Of a stretch of DNA of 41,175 nt, positions 6,486 to 15,080 are shown in pieces. Origin of the DNA: a virus; the IMG/VR virus record IMGVR_UViG_3300045283_000417, positions 1 through 41,175 of that record; one strand, 5' to 3'. Made by a program: the position numbers and the translations under genes. Positions within the stretch are counted from its first letter, which is position 1, and each line of letters opens with the position of its first letter. Below the pieces are notes generated by a model. The model worked only from the letters and a program-made list of their open reading frames with translations. It searched no databases and was not told the origin of the DNA.

Positions 6486-6896
6486 ATGTTCGCAAGTCCG
6501 GCAATTCAGATAATTATCGCGCTGGTAATCGCGCTGGTGGGTTTTGGCGGGGGCTGGGGCGTGAAAGGCTGGAAGGATGGTGCGACAGTCGCCCAAGCCA
6601 ATTCTGATAAAGAGAGGGTTGAATCCAAGAATGCGATTCTCGAAACCGCCAATGGCAATTGCGCCACGGATATCGAAGGCGTGAAGAAAGGTGTAGCCGT
6701 TGTCGTCGCCCAAGTGGAAGAACGGGAGAAAGCGGCAAGCGATGCCATGACGGCGGCAGATGTGAAAATCAAGCAGCGCAACATCAAGGTAAAGATTAAG
6801 GAATTGCCGACGATACCGCCAGCGCCAGATGCCCAATGCGCTGCAATCGTGCAAGAACAAATCAAATACGTTCAGGGGCGCAAGAATGCCGATTGA
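6486..6896 (+). CDS. Inner-membrane spanin-like protein (Rz-like), lysis cassette 1
   Basis: A 136-residue type II membrane protein: hydrophobic residues 7-29 (IQIIIALVIALVGFGGGWGV), then a charged helical, coiled-coil-like periplasmic region rich in Lys/Glu/Ala, ending in a Pro-containing tail (TIPPAPDAQCA). This is the architecture of Rz i-spanins, which join with an o-spanin lipoprotein to fuse inner and outer membranes at lysis. A lipoprotein gene follows 150 bases on, then an endolysin. First gene after the late promoter. Assignment rests on topology, since spanins share little sequence. Confidence 0.6.
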   Translation: MFASPAIQIIIALVIALVGFGGGWGVKGWKDGATVAQANSDKERVESKNAILETANGNCATDIEGVKKGVAVVVAQVEEREKAASDAMTAADVKIKQRNIKVKIKELPTIPPAPDAQCAAIVQEQIKYVQGRKNAD

Positions 6897-7056
6897 ACTA
6901 ATTGTTCACATAGAAGATGGCGCAACCAAGGAACAAATAAAAGAAATCGCCAAAGAGATTTTCCTGTCACCGTTCGTGATCGGCGTATACCGTCCTGCAG
7001 CAGCGCCCCCACCAGGCGTACAAGTTACTCACCACGCGCCAGGAAAGACGCAATGA
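6886..7056 (+). CDS. Small hypothetical protein in lysis cassette 1
   Basis: 56 residues from ATG 6886 (MPIELIVHIEDG), which lies after CAGGGGCG and overlaps the preceding gene by 11 bases. The N-terminal 36 residues look like a small alpha/beta unit (IKEIAKEIFLSPFVIGVY), with a Pro-rich tail. Function unknown. It ends in an ATGA overlap with the lipoprotein gene. Confidence 0.5.
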   Translation: MPIELIVHIEDGATKEQIKEIAKEIFLSPFVIGVYRPAAAPPPGVQVTHHAPGKTQ

Positions 7057-7337
7057 ATAATTTTTGGTTATTGCTGCTGGCTCTGCTGCTACTTGCCACG
7101 CTCACCAGCTGCGCAAGTAAACCCATCATCGAAACCCACGTGATCGAAAAACTAGTACCAGTGTTCTGCACCGTGGAAACGCCAGCGGAGTGCAAAGACT
7201 CTTACGCAGTGGACCGGGTTTCAATCCAAGACCCTCCAGTAATAATCAATCGCGCATTCCGTGAAGAATTGGAAGAGCGCTGGAAGTGTGAAATAAAACT
7301 ACGTGCAGCGCTTAAAGGCTGCAACACAAAGCGATGA
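7053..7337 (+). CDS. Outer-membrane lipoprotein, o-spanin-like (cassette 1)
   Basis: A 94-residue protein with a signal peptide and lipobox LTSC (C20): residues 4-17 are almost all Leu/Ala. The mature part starts ASKPIIE, contains TPAECKDSYAVDR and ends with a short helical segment and Cys-containing tail. Together with the Rz-like protein at 6486 it would form a two-component spanin. It is a separate gene rather than embedded in Rz. It could also be another phage lipoprotein such as a superinfection-exclusion factor. Confidence 0.55.
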   Translation: MNNFWLLLLALLLLATLTSCASKPIIETHVIEKLVPVFCTVETPAECKDSYAVDRVSIQDPPVIINRAFREELEERWKCEIKLRAALKGCNTKR

Positions 7338-7343
7338 ATCCGA

Positions 7344-7880
7344 GTGATTACACTATTCCAGCTTTCGAAGATCGCTCGCACGGCGTCTCGGGCTCGGCTT
7401 TCGGGGTTTATTAACCCACTAAATGATGCAATGAGACAACACGCGATTGATACCCCTATCAGGTGTGCGGCTTTTATAGCTCAAGTGTGCTATGAGTCCG
7501 GCGATTTCTACGTCCTGAGAGAGATGACCTCGGGCAAGGAATACGAGGGGCGCGCTGATCTTGGAAATACTGAGCATGGGGACGGACCGCGCTATAAAGG
7601 ACGAGGGCTCCTGCCGATCAAAGGCCGGGAAATGTATGAGCTATGCGGGAATGAATTGGGGGTTGATTTCATCAGTGACCCGGACCTTTTGGAAGAGCAT
7701 CCGCATTCGTCTCGCTCTGCCGCATGGCTTTGGGCTGAGTTCAAGAATATGAATCTGCTCGCAGATCAAAGGGAACTCATCAGGATCACAAAGCGGCTCA
7801 CTGGTGGCTATTACTCTGGATTGGCTGCGCGCGTTATGTACCATGATCGCGCCATGCGGGCTTTGGGGTTGGATGTATGA
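7344..7880 (+). CDS. GH19-family endolysin (muramidase/chitinase fold)
   Basis: A 178-residue soluble enzyme starting at GTG 7344 (nearby ATG 7334 is in another frame). GH19 features: FIAQVCYESGDF with catalytic-acid candidate E51, second Glu E60 nine residues on, YEGRADLGN, then GDGPRYKGRGL and a C-terminal RITKRLTGGYYSGLAAR. It would cleave peptidoglycan glycan strands at lysis. The usual G-R-G-x-I-Q-x-T-G-R loop reads GRGLLPIKGR here, so the common Gln and Thr are replaced. No signal sequence, so it needs a holin for export. Confidence 0.85.
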   Translation: MITLFQLSKIARTASRARLSGFINPLNDAMRQHAIDTPIRCAAFIAQVCYESGDFYVLREMTSGKEYEGRADLGNTEHGDGPRYKGRGLLPIKGREMYELCGNELGVDFISDPDLLEEHPHSSRSAAWLWAEFKNMNLLADQRELIRITKRLTGGYYSGLAARVMYHDRAMRALGLDV

Positions 7881-8356
7881 CCGCGAGAAAGAAAACAAAA
7901 CCTCGCAAGAAGGGCGCACCAACAATCAAGACTAAAGCGCTATGCGGCAAGATTTGCGAAGGCATCGCGCTTGGTAAGTCTGCCCGCGCAATGTGTATCG
8001 AGCTAAAAATTAGCCAGCGTGTTTTATGGAATTGGTTAGCAACAGATGAAGAATTCATGCAGCAATACGCACGCGCGAAGGAAAAGTGCGCTGATCACTA
8101 CGCCGAGGAAATCATTGAAATATCCGACGATGGCAGCAAGGATACATACATCGATGAAAAAGGCCGCGAAGTCACTGACCAGGAAGTTGTCGCTCGCGCA
8201 CGGCTGCGAGTGGATGCGCGCAAATGGTACGCCTCAAAACTCGCCCCGAAGAAGTACGGCGACCGCATCACAAACGAGCATGAAGGCGGCGACCCCAGCA
8301 AGCCGATCAATCACAATATCCAAGTGTCATTTGTTGCAGCAAATGCTCCAAAATAG
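7877..8356 (+). CDS. terS: Terminase small subunit
   Basis: 159 residues. A basic N-terminus is followed by an HTH-like DNA-recognition region (ICEGIALGKSARAMCIELKISQRVLWNWL), then YARAKEKCADHYAEEIIEI, VVARARLRVDARKWYASKLAPKKYGD, the hallmark of the P22-type small terminase family. It recognises the packaging site and delivers concatemeric DNA to TerL. ATGA overlap with the endolysin gene. Length matches P22 gp3 (about 160). Confidence 0.88.
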   Translation: MTARKKTKPRKKGAPTIKTKALCGKICEGIALGKSARAMCIELKISQRVLWNWLATDEEFMQQYARAKEKCADHYAEEIIEISDDGSKDTYIDEKGREVTDQEVVARARLRVDARKWYASKLAPKKYGDRITNEHEGGDPSKPINHNIQVSFVAANAPK

Positions 8357-8427
8357 CGGAATTGCCTAAAAAGTGAACGATTATAAGGCTCTACAATCGA
8401 TTATTTTTGTGTGGGCAAGGGGTTAGT

Positions 8428-8622
8428 ATGGGTGGCAACGTAGTCTTTCTAGCGTATTCGAGCAAAAAGGTGGATGAAGATGCGCAATCATTGATTGCCT
8501 GCAAACACTGTCGAAACAAGACATTCAAGGTTATTTATTTCGTTGATGGTTTCCCGATGTTGCAATGCGCGGCTTGTGACGATCACATAAGCCGGATTGG
8601 CTGGGCAGAAGATGGTAAATAG
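8428..8622 (+). CDS. Small zinc-ribbon protein
   Basis: 64 residues from ATG 8428, chosen because it follows AAGGGG. Cys pattern C25-x2-C28 and C47-x2-C50 (CKHC and CAAC). Lies between the small and large terminase genes and overlaps the start of terL. Unassigned; nucleic-acid binding during packaging is possible. Confidence 0.6.
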   Translation: MGGNVVFLAYSSKKVDEDAQSLIACKHCRNKTFKVIYFVDGFPMLQCAACDDHISRIGWAEDGK

Positions 8623-9862
8623 GGCCGAGTTTCCCGAAAAGCTCCAATTCTTATTTGAGCCACATCGATACAAGATCCTCTACGGTGGCCGGGGCGGGGC
8701 GAAGTCATGGGGAGTTGCCAGAGCATTGCTGATACAGGGTGCCGCAAGCCCATTGCGTATTTTATGCGCACGCGAGTTCCAGAACTCTATTGCAGACTCG
8801 GTGCATCATTTATTACAGTCACAGATATCAGCCATTGGCCTGGACAATTTCTATGAGATTGAGAAGGCCGCGATCTATGGACGCAACGGGACACAGTTCG
8901 TTTTTGCTGGCATCAAGAACAACACATCCAAGATAAAGTCATTCGAGGCCATTGACCGGGTATGGATCGAAGAGGCGCAGAACGTAAGTAAATCTTCATG
9001 GGATACCCTCATCCCAACCGTTCGCAAGGATGCCTCAGAAATATGGGCAACGTATAACCCGGAACTGGAAACCGACGAGACGCACCAGCGTTTTGTGATT
9101 AACACACCAGCTGATGCAGCGGTAGTAAAGATAAATTGGAGCGATAACCCCTGGTTTCCTGAAGTACTGCAGAAGGAAAAAGACGCACTCAAGGCCAAAG
9201 ATCCCGATGGATATCAGAATATCTGGGAGGGGAATTGCAGGGTGACGCTCGAAGGCGCGATATACGCCAAAGAGTTGAGGGTTGCCCAAGAAGAGGGGCG
9301 AATTCGCAACGTGCCCTACGATGCCCTGAAGCAGGTCCACACCTTTTGGGATCTAGGTTGGGCTGATAACACAAGCCTTTGGTTCACTCAGTCAGTTAAC
9401 AACGAATTGAGGTTGATCGATTACTACTCGAACAATCAACAGCCGCTGCAGCATTACATCCAAGTGATGCAAAACAAAGGGTACATCTATGGTACGGATT
9501 GGCTGCCGCACGATGCAAAAGCGAAAACGCTTGCAACAGGGCGTAGCGTCGAAGAAATCATGGTGGCACACGGCCGCAAAGTACAGATTGTCCCCAATCT
9601 TTCCATATTCGACGGCATCAATGCAGCCAGGACCATATTCAACCGGTGCTATTTCGATGAGCGGAAATGCTCGGAAGGACTGCAAAGCTTGAGACATTAC
9701 CGCTATGACGTGGACCCGGACTCAAAGCAGTTTAGCGGGCGGCCATTGCATGACCATAACAGCCATGCGGCGGATGCTTTTCGATATTTCGCTGTGGCAA
9801 TTGAAGAAGATAGGCCGGTAAGTAGCGCACGAGGTATCAGAATGAGCGGGTGGCGGGCATGA
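8612..9862 (+). CDS. terL: Terminase large subunit
   Basis: 416 residues from ATG 8612 (TTG 8597 is an alternative). ATPase: Walker A GGRGGAKS (residues 25-32) and Walker B VWIEEAQ (117-123). C-terminal RNase H-like nuclease: FWDLGWADNTSLWF supplies the first Asp, and DHNSHAADAFRYFA near residue 390 the last. It powers DNA translocation into the prohead and cuts the concatemer. This sequence style occurs in podoviruses and PBSX-type phages and fits headful packaging, but packaging mode cannot be read directly. It overlaps the portal gene by 4 bases. Confidence 0.93.
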   Translation: MVNRAEFPEKLQFLFEPHRYKILYGGRGGAKSWGVARALLIQGAASPLRILCAREFQNSIADSVHHLLQSQISAIGLDNFYEIEKAAIYGRNGTQFVFAGIKNNTSKIKSFEAIDRVWIEEAQNVSKSSWDTLIPTVRKDASEIWATYNPELETDETHQRFVINTPADAAVVKINWSDNPWFPEVLQKEKDALKAKDPDGYQNIWEGNCRVTLEGAIYAKELRVAQEEGRIRNVPYDALKQVHTFWDLGWADNTSLWFTQSVNNELRLIDYYSNNQQPLQHYIQVMQNKGYIYGTDWLPHDAKAKTLATGRSVEEIMVAHGRKVQIVPNLSIFDGINAARTIFNRCYFDERKCSEGLQSLRHYRYDVDPDSKQFSGRPLHDHNSHAADAFRYFAVAIEEDRPVSSARGIRMSGWRA

Positions 9863-12024
9863 TCGAGTCACAAAACGCGCCAATCACGAAGGATATTTCT
9901 TTCGAGTCATATCAAAGCATCTGCAGAGATATCCGCAATCAGCCGAAATGGCGCTTGGACTCGGATACTGACGCAGATTACTACGATGGTGCGCAAACCA
10001 GTGTCGAGGTCGTACAGCGACTAAAAGATGCAGGCATTCCGCCGCAAGACTCGAATTTGATCAAGCCGACTATCAATGCAGTGCTGGGCATCGAGGCGCG
10101 TAGCCGGACAGATTACAAGGTTACTTCCGACGATGAACAACAAGCGGAAATAGCCGAAGGTCTTTCGGCCAAGATTAAGGAAATAGAAACCGAATCACGT
10201 GCTGACAGGGCGATGAGCGATGCCTATTCCAGCATGATTCGCGCTGGCGTGGGCTGGGTTGAAGTCTCACGCGCATTCAATCCTCTGGAATATCCGTACC
10301 GGGTGCGGGAAGTACACCGCAATGAGATATTTTGGGATTGGACCGCGAGAGAACCGGACCTATCCGATGCGCGTTACCTTCGCCGGGATTCGTGGAAGGA
10401 CCGCCAAAGCGTTTTGGCAATGTTCCCCGAACAGAAGGCCTTGATTGATAACACCTGGTCAGGCTGGAACACGATGGACGTGTATGACGGCACCGACACG
10501 AACATGGCGAGAGCCTATGAAGTTGAGCAGGCTTGGGGGCAGCAACAAGAAGACTATTTGAACAATAGCAGCGGCATGGTGAGGTTATCCGAGCTCTGGT
10601 ATAGGTACTATGAGCAAGCGCCGGTAATTATGCTACCCGATGGCCGTGGACTTGAGTATGACCCGCAGAATATCTATCACCAGGCAGCGGTTGCGCGAGG
10701 CGTGGTACAGGTACAAAAAGCACTTTTGCCACGTGTGCGAGTCTCGATATGGCTAGGACCGCACAAACTAATGGACGTGCCCACACCTTTGCCGCATGGT
10801 AATTTCCCATATGTTCCGTTCTGGTGCTTTCGCAAAGATCGTATCCGCACACCGTATGGCCTGATTCGAGACATGCGCGGGCCGCAAGATCAGATTATTG
10901 ATCTGGATATCCTGCTGTATGAACTCCTAAACAGCAAGCGCATTGAGATCGACAATGATGCGCTGGATTTGACGCAGAATACTTATCAGGAAGTGGCGCA
11001 CAATGTCGCCTCACCCCGTTCTGTAACCATCCTGAATGCTCAACGAAGGAACGCAGACGGCTTTCGAGTCACAACAGATCACGCACTGGCGGCGGCGGTT
11101 TATCAACTGGTGGAAGAAAGACGTGGCCGCATCGAAGCTGTAAGCGGCGTATACCGTGCCATGCTGGGCAAAGAGACGACCGCAGATAGCGGCGTAGCGA
11201 TCAATAGCCTGGTGGAACAGGGCTCAACCGTCCTGGCCGAACCCAATGATAATTTCCGCTACTCGAGGCGACTCGTCGGTGAAATGCTGATCGCCTTCGC
11301 TAAGTCCGACATGATTGGGCGCCCCACACAGATTTCGGTACAGCAAGGCGCAAAGAAGAAAGTCATTTACATCAACCGCGAAGTAATGACGCCTCAGGGG
11401 CCCGTAATTCAAAACGATATTGCCAGCGCCCAAATAAAGGTGGTGCTGGAAGATATCCCAGCGACACCCAGCTTCCGGGCACAGCAACTCCAATCCTTGT
11501 CGCAAATGGTTCAAGTTGCACCGCCACAATATCAGGCCGTGCTTTATCCGATGATGATCGAGCTATCCGATGTACCGAACAGGCATGAAACAGCAGATCT
11601 GTTGCGCAAAGTTGGTGGCGTACCTGGGCCGATGACGCCGGAGCAAGAAGCCCAGCAGCAGCAAATGGCACAGCTACAGCAACAACTGCAAATGAAAGCC
11701 ATTCAGCTCGGCATGGCTGAGAAAGAGGCACAGATTGCCAAACTACAGGCCGAAGTCCAAAAAATAGCCAGCGATGCCCAAGCTCAGCAACAAACCATGC
11801 AGCTGCAAGCGCAAATCGAAGATTTGAAAGCCCAGGTTGCGCAGGCTGAGATACAGCTTAAAGATAAGGCCCTGGAACTCCAGGCTATCAAGATTCATGC
11901 CGATGCCACTATCGGCGCTGAGAAAGTATCCATTGCCGAGCGTCAAATGGCGCTGGACGAGAAAACGGCGGCAGCTGTGCTGGCGGATCCTGCCGCTAAG
12001 AGTGAAAACCAAACGAGATCATAA
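9859..12024 (+). CDS. Portal protein (P22-like)
   Basis: 721 residues from ATG 9859 (ATGA overlap with terL; an in-frame GTG lies at 9850). N-terminal WRLDSDTDADYYDGAQ, then INAVLGIEARSRTDYKV, and VHRNEIFWDWTAREPDLSDARYL are typical of podovirus P22-type portals, and length agrees with P22 gp1 (725). The last about 120 residues are Gln/Ala/Lys-rich coiled coil (QQQQMAQLQQQLQ), equivalent to the helical barrel reaching into the capsid. It forms the dodecameric DNA channel and terminase docking site. Confidence 0.92.
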   Translation: MIESQNAPITKDISFESYQSICRDIRNQPKWRLDSDTDADYYDGAQTSVEVVQRLKDAGIPPQDSNLIKPTINAVLGIEARSRTDYKVTSDDEQQAEIAEGLSAKIKEIETESRADRAMSDAYSSMIRAGVGWVEVSRAFNPLEYPYRVREVHRNEIFWDWTAREPDLSDARYLRRDSWKDRQSVLAMFPEQKALIDNTWSGWNTMDVYDGTDTNMARAYEVEQAWGQQQEDYLNNSSGMVRLSELWYRYYEQAPVIMLPDGRGLEYDPQNIYHQAAVARGVVQVQKALLPRVRVSIWLGPHKLMDVPTPLPHGNFPYVPFWCFRKDRIRTPYGLIRDMRGPQDQIIDLDILLYELLNSKRIEIDNDALDLTQNTYQEVAHNVASPRSVTILNAQRRNADGFRVTTDHALAAAVYQLVEERRGRIEAVSGVYRAMLGKETTADSGVAINSLVEQGSTVLAEPNDNFRYSRRLVGEMLIAFAKSDMIGRPTQISVQQGAKKKVIYINREVMTPQGPVIQNDIASAQIKVVLEDIPATPSFRAQQLQSLSQMVQVAPPQYQAVLYPMMIELSDVPNRHETADLLRKVGGVPGPMTPEQEAQQQQMAQLQQQLQMKAIQLGMAEKEAQIAKLQAEVQKIASDAQAQQQTMQLQAQIEDLKAQVAQAEIQLKDKALELQAIKIHADATIGAEKVSIAERQMALDEKTAAAVLADPAAKSENQTRS

Positions 12025-12614
12025 TGATTAAATTTATTACTGATGCAACCCTGACCGGGGATAAATTCCCGGCAGGCACCGTGGCGGATCTCGGAACCGT
12101 TATCGAAGGACAGCAGATCAGTGCAGGAGTCGCTATTCTCTGCCCTGTCCCGGTGCAAGTGGCGCAGTCCTATGCTGGCTGGACGCGGTCATCTAATGGC
12201 GTTTCGGGAGATAACGTTTACGGGATATTGCAATCCGTAACCATTCCCGGCGGGCTGATGGGGCCGAACAGCAAACTGTCCATCGTGTCGGAATGGGAGT
12301 ATTCATCGTCAACGAATACAAAAATTATGGGGTTGAATTTCGGGGCAACGGAAATCGGGGCGCCGTCTATCGCCACAAATGGCTATAAATCCGCTTCGCT
12401 CCTCACGGACATCATCAATCTGAATAGCCTGACCAGCCAAAAAACATCGAACGCAATCACTTTCTCGCTGACAAATAACGCGCGGATAGCAACGGCAATC
12501 AATACCGCGAACGACTCTACCGTATCTTTCAAATGCGCCTGGGGCGCGGCTGGAGTCGCATCGGAGTCCATTACGCTGCTTGGCTATTCAATCTGGCACT
12601 ATCCAGGATCATGA
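12024..12614 (+). CDS. Phage structural protein, beta-rich (portal-adjacent)
   Basis: 196 residues, starting TAATG after the portal. Residues 1-40 (MIKFITDATLTGDKFPAGTV) resemble a small module found alone next to phage head genes. The rest is Ser/Thr/Asn-rich and predicted beta (LSIVSEWEYSSSTNTKIMGLNFG...), ending SIWHYPGS, like jelly-roll head or spike domains. It looks like a fusion of the two. Next to the glycosidase gene with an ATGA overlap, so the two probably act together on the virion surface. Confidence 0.5.
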   Translation: MIKFITDATLTGDKFPAGTVADLGTVIEGQQISAGVAILCPVPVQVAQSYAGWTRSSNGVSGDNVYGILQSVTIPGGLMGPNSKLSIVSEWEYSSSTNTKIMGLNFGATEIGAPSIATNGYKSASLLTDIINLNSLTSQKTSNAITFSLTNNARIATAINTANDSTVSFKCAWGAAGVASESITLLGYSIWHYPGS

Positions 12615-13825
12615 CCGACTACGTAATCGCGAATGGGGTTAGCTCTGGCTATCCCAAGTCGCACTACGGTGCGCACTTTACCGGCAATCGCGCCACATTT
12701 TGCGAACCGGCAGACTTCGCTGGGCTCAGTGCCAATGTGCTGGCCATTCCGAATTTGCCGATTACCGTTTTATCTGCATCACCCGTTACGGTTCCTGAGA
12801 CATTCTTTGGTATGCACGTACAGAAACGCGCGAACGATAAGTTACCGGGAATCACAGTTAAAGCGGTGCGTTCGCACGACGCGGGGCTGCGCTGGAATCA
12901 GATCGAGACGAGTGCGGGGGTTTATGATTGGGTCGGCTCCGGGATGGATGCGTGGGTTAACACCCACTATGCGGCAGGACGCGCGCTCGTGTTTGTACTG
13001 TTCGGAACTCCTGTGTTCACAAATTACTCAGCCAGGCCAACGGAAGTGGGCGCGTACGGTGCCGGAAGTCCGGGTATACAAGCCGAACCTTCAGACATGA
13101 CGAAATGGGATAACTTTTGTAGTGCGGTGGCCACCCGATACAAGGGAAAGATTCAATATTACGAAGTCTGGAACGAGCCGAATCTCGGCAATGACGGCAC
13201 AACTACCAGCGGATCGGGCTTCTTCTTCTCCGGAACGTTCGCCAAGCTATCGGAAATGGTGCGCCGTGCGAATCAAGCAATCAAGGCTGTAGACCCTACC
13301 GCAAAGATTATTTGCCCTGCGGTTCAAGGTTGGGCCGCGACCTCTGGAACCTCCGACACCTATTTCACCGGCATGATGTCTGCATCGGATGGTGCCAGCG
13401 GGACAATGGCTCAGTGGGTTGATATTATCGCCGTCCATTTGTATCTCCCATCCGTGAACAAGGTTGAAGATCTGGCCGGGTGCATTGCCAGGGTGAACGC
13501 ATGCAAGACTACGGCAAGCGTTTCCGCATTGCCGACATGGGATACGGAAAGCGCCCCGATTGGCGGCGACGTCATAAACCTGACCGACCTACAAGCCAAG
13601 CAAATCATTGCGCGCTGCATGCTCACAATGGCCGCGCTGGGCATAGAGCGCACGTTTTACTATCAGTATGACCACGGCACTATGGGATACATCACAAGAC
13701 CTCAGGTCGAGGCCTACCGAGAGCGTATAGCAAATTTGCTCCGAAGCGGAACTATCAGAACTGTATCGCGCTTTACCGATGGCCGTGTGGGGTATTACAC
13801 CGATTTCGGACTGACCATTATTTAA
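12611..13825 (+). CDS. TIM-barrel glycoside hydrolase (clan GH-A), likely virion-associated
   Basis: 404 residues from ATG 12611 (ATGA overlap). Clan GH-A signature: YEVWNEPNLG with acid/base E189, and WDTESAP with nucleophile E313, 124 residues apart. Upstream, VRSHDAGLRWNQIETSAGVYDW is the entry strand typical of GH39/GH5-like enzymes. No signal peptide. The N-terminal about 70 residues (VIANGVSSGYPKSHYG) could be a virion-attachment part. A tailspike-like depolymerase of host surface glycan is inferred. Odd location between portal and scaffold, followed by its own terminator, suggests an inserted accessory gene. Confidence 0.75.
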   Translation: MTDYVIANGVSSGYPKSHYGAHFTGNRATFCEPADFAGLSANVLAIPNLPITVLSASPVTVPETFFGMHVQKRANDKLPGITVKAVRSHDAGLRWNQIETSAGVYDWVGSGMDAWVNTHYAAGRALVFVLFGTPVFTNYSARPTEVGAYGAGSPGIQAEPSDMTKWDNFCSAVATRYKGKIQYYEVWNEPNLGNDGTTTSGSGFFFSGTFAKLSEMVRRANQAIKAVDPTAKIICPAVQGWAATSGTSDTYFTGMMSASDGASGTMAQWVDIIAVHLYLPSVNKVEDLAGCIARVNACKTTASVSALPTWDTESAPIGGDVINLTDLQAKQIIARCMLTMAALGIERTFYYQYDHGTMGYITRPQVEAYRERIANLLRSGTIRTVSRFTDGRVGYYTDFGLTII

Positions 13826-13851
13826 GCTTTACCTTAAAAGATCTAAACACC

Positions 13852-13876
13852 AAGCCGCCATTGCGCGGCTTTTTTA
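13852..13876 (+). terminator. Intrinsic terminator after the glycosidase
   Basis: AAGCCGC-CATTGC-GCGGCTT (13852-13858 with 13865-13871), then a T-rich run. It lies 26 bases after the stop codon. Confidence 0.8.
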
Positions 13877-13916
13877 TTGGGACAAACAGCGATGCCCCAG
13901 CAAACCCAGCCCAGCG

Positions 13917-14081
13917 ATGGGAATACAAGCGTGTACGTGGACAAGTCCGCTTACACCAGGCTTTGAAGGTTTCAACTGTACGAATTTTCCGGACAGTTCA
14001 AAACGCGCTAACGGCGATACCGTAGATTTTATTAACCCCGCGCAAGCGGCGTGCTCACGACGATATGTAGTGGAGGAATGA
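13917..14081 (+). CDS. Possible 54-residue Cys-containing protein (frame uncertain)
   Basis: Within the gap of about 260 bases between glycosidase and scaffold, an ATG at 13917 opens 54 codons (segments GFEGFNCTNFPDSS and ANGDTVDFINPAQAACSRR, plausible as protein). A second ATG at 13892 in another frame gives MPQQTQPSDGNTSVYVDKSAYTRL then a stop at about the point where the first reading makes sense, so the real gene may join both by a +1 shift, or be a decayed gene. Neither start has a strong ribosome-binding site. Low confidence. Confidence 0.3.
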   Translation: MGIQACTWTSPLTPGFEGFNCTNFPDSSKRANGDTVDFINPAQAACSRRYVVEE

Positions 14082-14085
14082 GGCA

Positions 14086-15069
14086 ATGGAAATGGATCAG
14101 CTTACCGATGAGCAAATTGCAAACCTGACGCCGGAACAAATCGAGATGTTGGAAAACGATCCCAACAATCTCGCCGAAATTCTGGCAACGCAAGCGGATA
14201 AAGGCGACACCAAGGACGACCCCGAACAGGCAGTGAAAGGCGCGGCTAACGGCGCGGGCGACGCGGAAGGTGACAACGACAAGGATCCGGTCGTTCTGAA
14301 TAAGAGCGGCAAAGGGACTATTCCCTACGAGAAGCACAAGGAATTGCGGGTAGAAAATTCTTCACTGCGTGAGCAACTTCAAGCGGCACAAACGGCGCAA
14401 GCCGAAGCCACGGAGAAACTGCAAGCGTTGCTGAAGGATAAGGAAGAGGCCAAGGGCAAAGACGTTGCCGTGGCTGATGACGCCCTGGCAAAGCACCTTG
14501 AGAGCATCAAGGAAAACATGCCGGAACTCCACACCGTTATTACCTCAGTACTCGATGGGAGCCGGAAGCAAGGCGAAAAACTGGAAGAAACGCTTAATGA
14601 ATTGAAGCGCGAGCGCGAAGAAGCACAGCGCGCCAACAAACAAAGCGTGGAAGAACAGGTAGCCGAAGCCAAGGAAAATAACCCGGACTTGACACATTGG
14701 GAAGCAAACGACCCGGAAGCATGGGATGAAGCACTGAAGCAGGATGAAATCCTACGAACCAGCAGCAAATGGGCAAAGAAGCCCTATGCCGAACGGTTCG
14801 ATGAAGTTGTCCGCCGTGTGCGCGCCATTATGCCGGATGCCTCCGCAGTAAAAAAACCCGCCGACCCGGAGAAGCAAAAGACCGAGGCAGAAGCCAAGGT
14901 CAAAGCCGCACCGGCAAGGAAACCCACAACCCTATCGGATATTCAGGGCGGCGCTAATCCTGCATCTGAAAGTGAGCTATTGGCAAACTTGAGCCCTCTG
15001 GAGCTCACCCAAAAGCTTATGAAGATGCCTGACCATAAGGCGCGCTCCATGAGAGCCGAACTTGATTAA
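14086..15069 (+). CDS. Capsid scaffolding protein
   Basis: A 327-residue, highly charged, largely coiled-coil protein directly before the major capsid gene, with a GGAGG site 9 bases before the ATG (ATG 14092 also possible). The N-terminal LTDEQIANLTPEQIEML and acidic region, the central Lys/Glu helices (residues 80-190), and the C-terminal SELLANLSPLELTQKLMKM that could bind coat protein all match tailed-phage scaffolds. It would guide prohead assembly and then leave. No protease motif. Confidence 0.8.
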   Translation: MEMDQLTDEQIANLTPEQIEMLENDPNNLAEILATQADKGDTKDDPEQAVKGAANGAGDAEGDNDKDPVVLNKSGKGTIPYEKHKELRVENSSLREQLQAAQTAQAEATEKLQALLKDKEEAKGKDVAVADDALAKHLESIKENMPELHTVITSVLDGSRKQGEKLEETLNELKREREEAQRANKQSVEEQVAEAKENNPDLTHWEANDPEAWDEALKQDEILRTSSKWAKKPYAERFDEVVRRVRAIMPDASAVKKPADPEKQKTEAEAKVKAAPARKPTTLSDIQGGANPASESELLANLSPLELTQKLMKMPDHKARSMRAELD

Positions 15070-15080
15070 AGGAATTTGAA

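Noticed and set aside
8597-8611. TTG start for the large terminase
   Set aside because: ATG at 8612 is preferred because it is a common start codon and overlaps the upstream gene by a typical short distance; TTG kept only as an alternative.
11372-11731. Minus-strand open frames inside the portal coiled-coil region
   Set aside because: These are reverse shadows of a Gln/Ala-rich coding region in a well-supported gene.
13874-14086. Minus-strand open frame of 70 codons
   Set aside because: Low-quality composition, no ribosome-binding site, and opposite to the operon; more likely the shadow of the plus-strand small gene.
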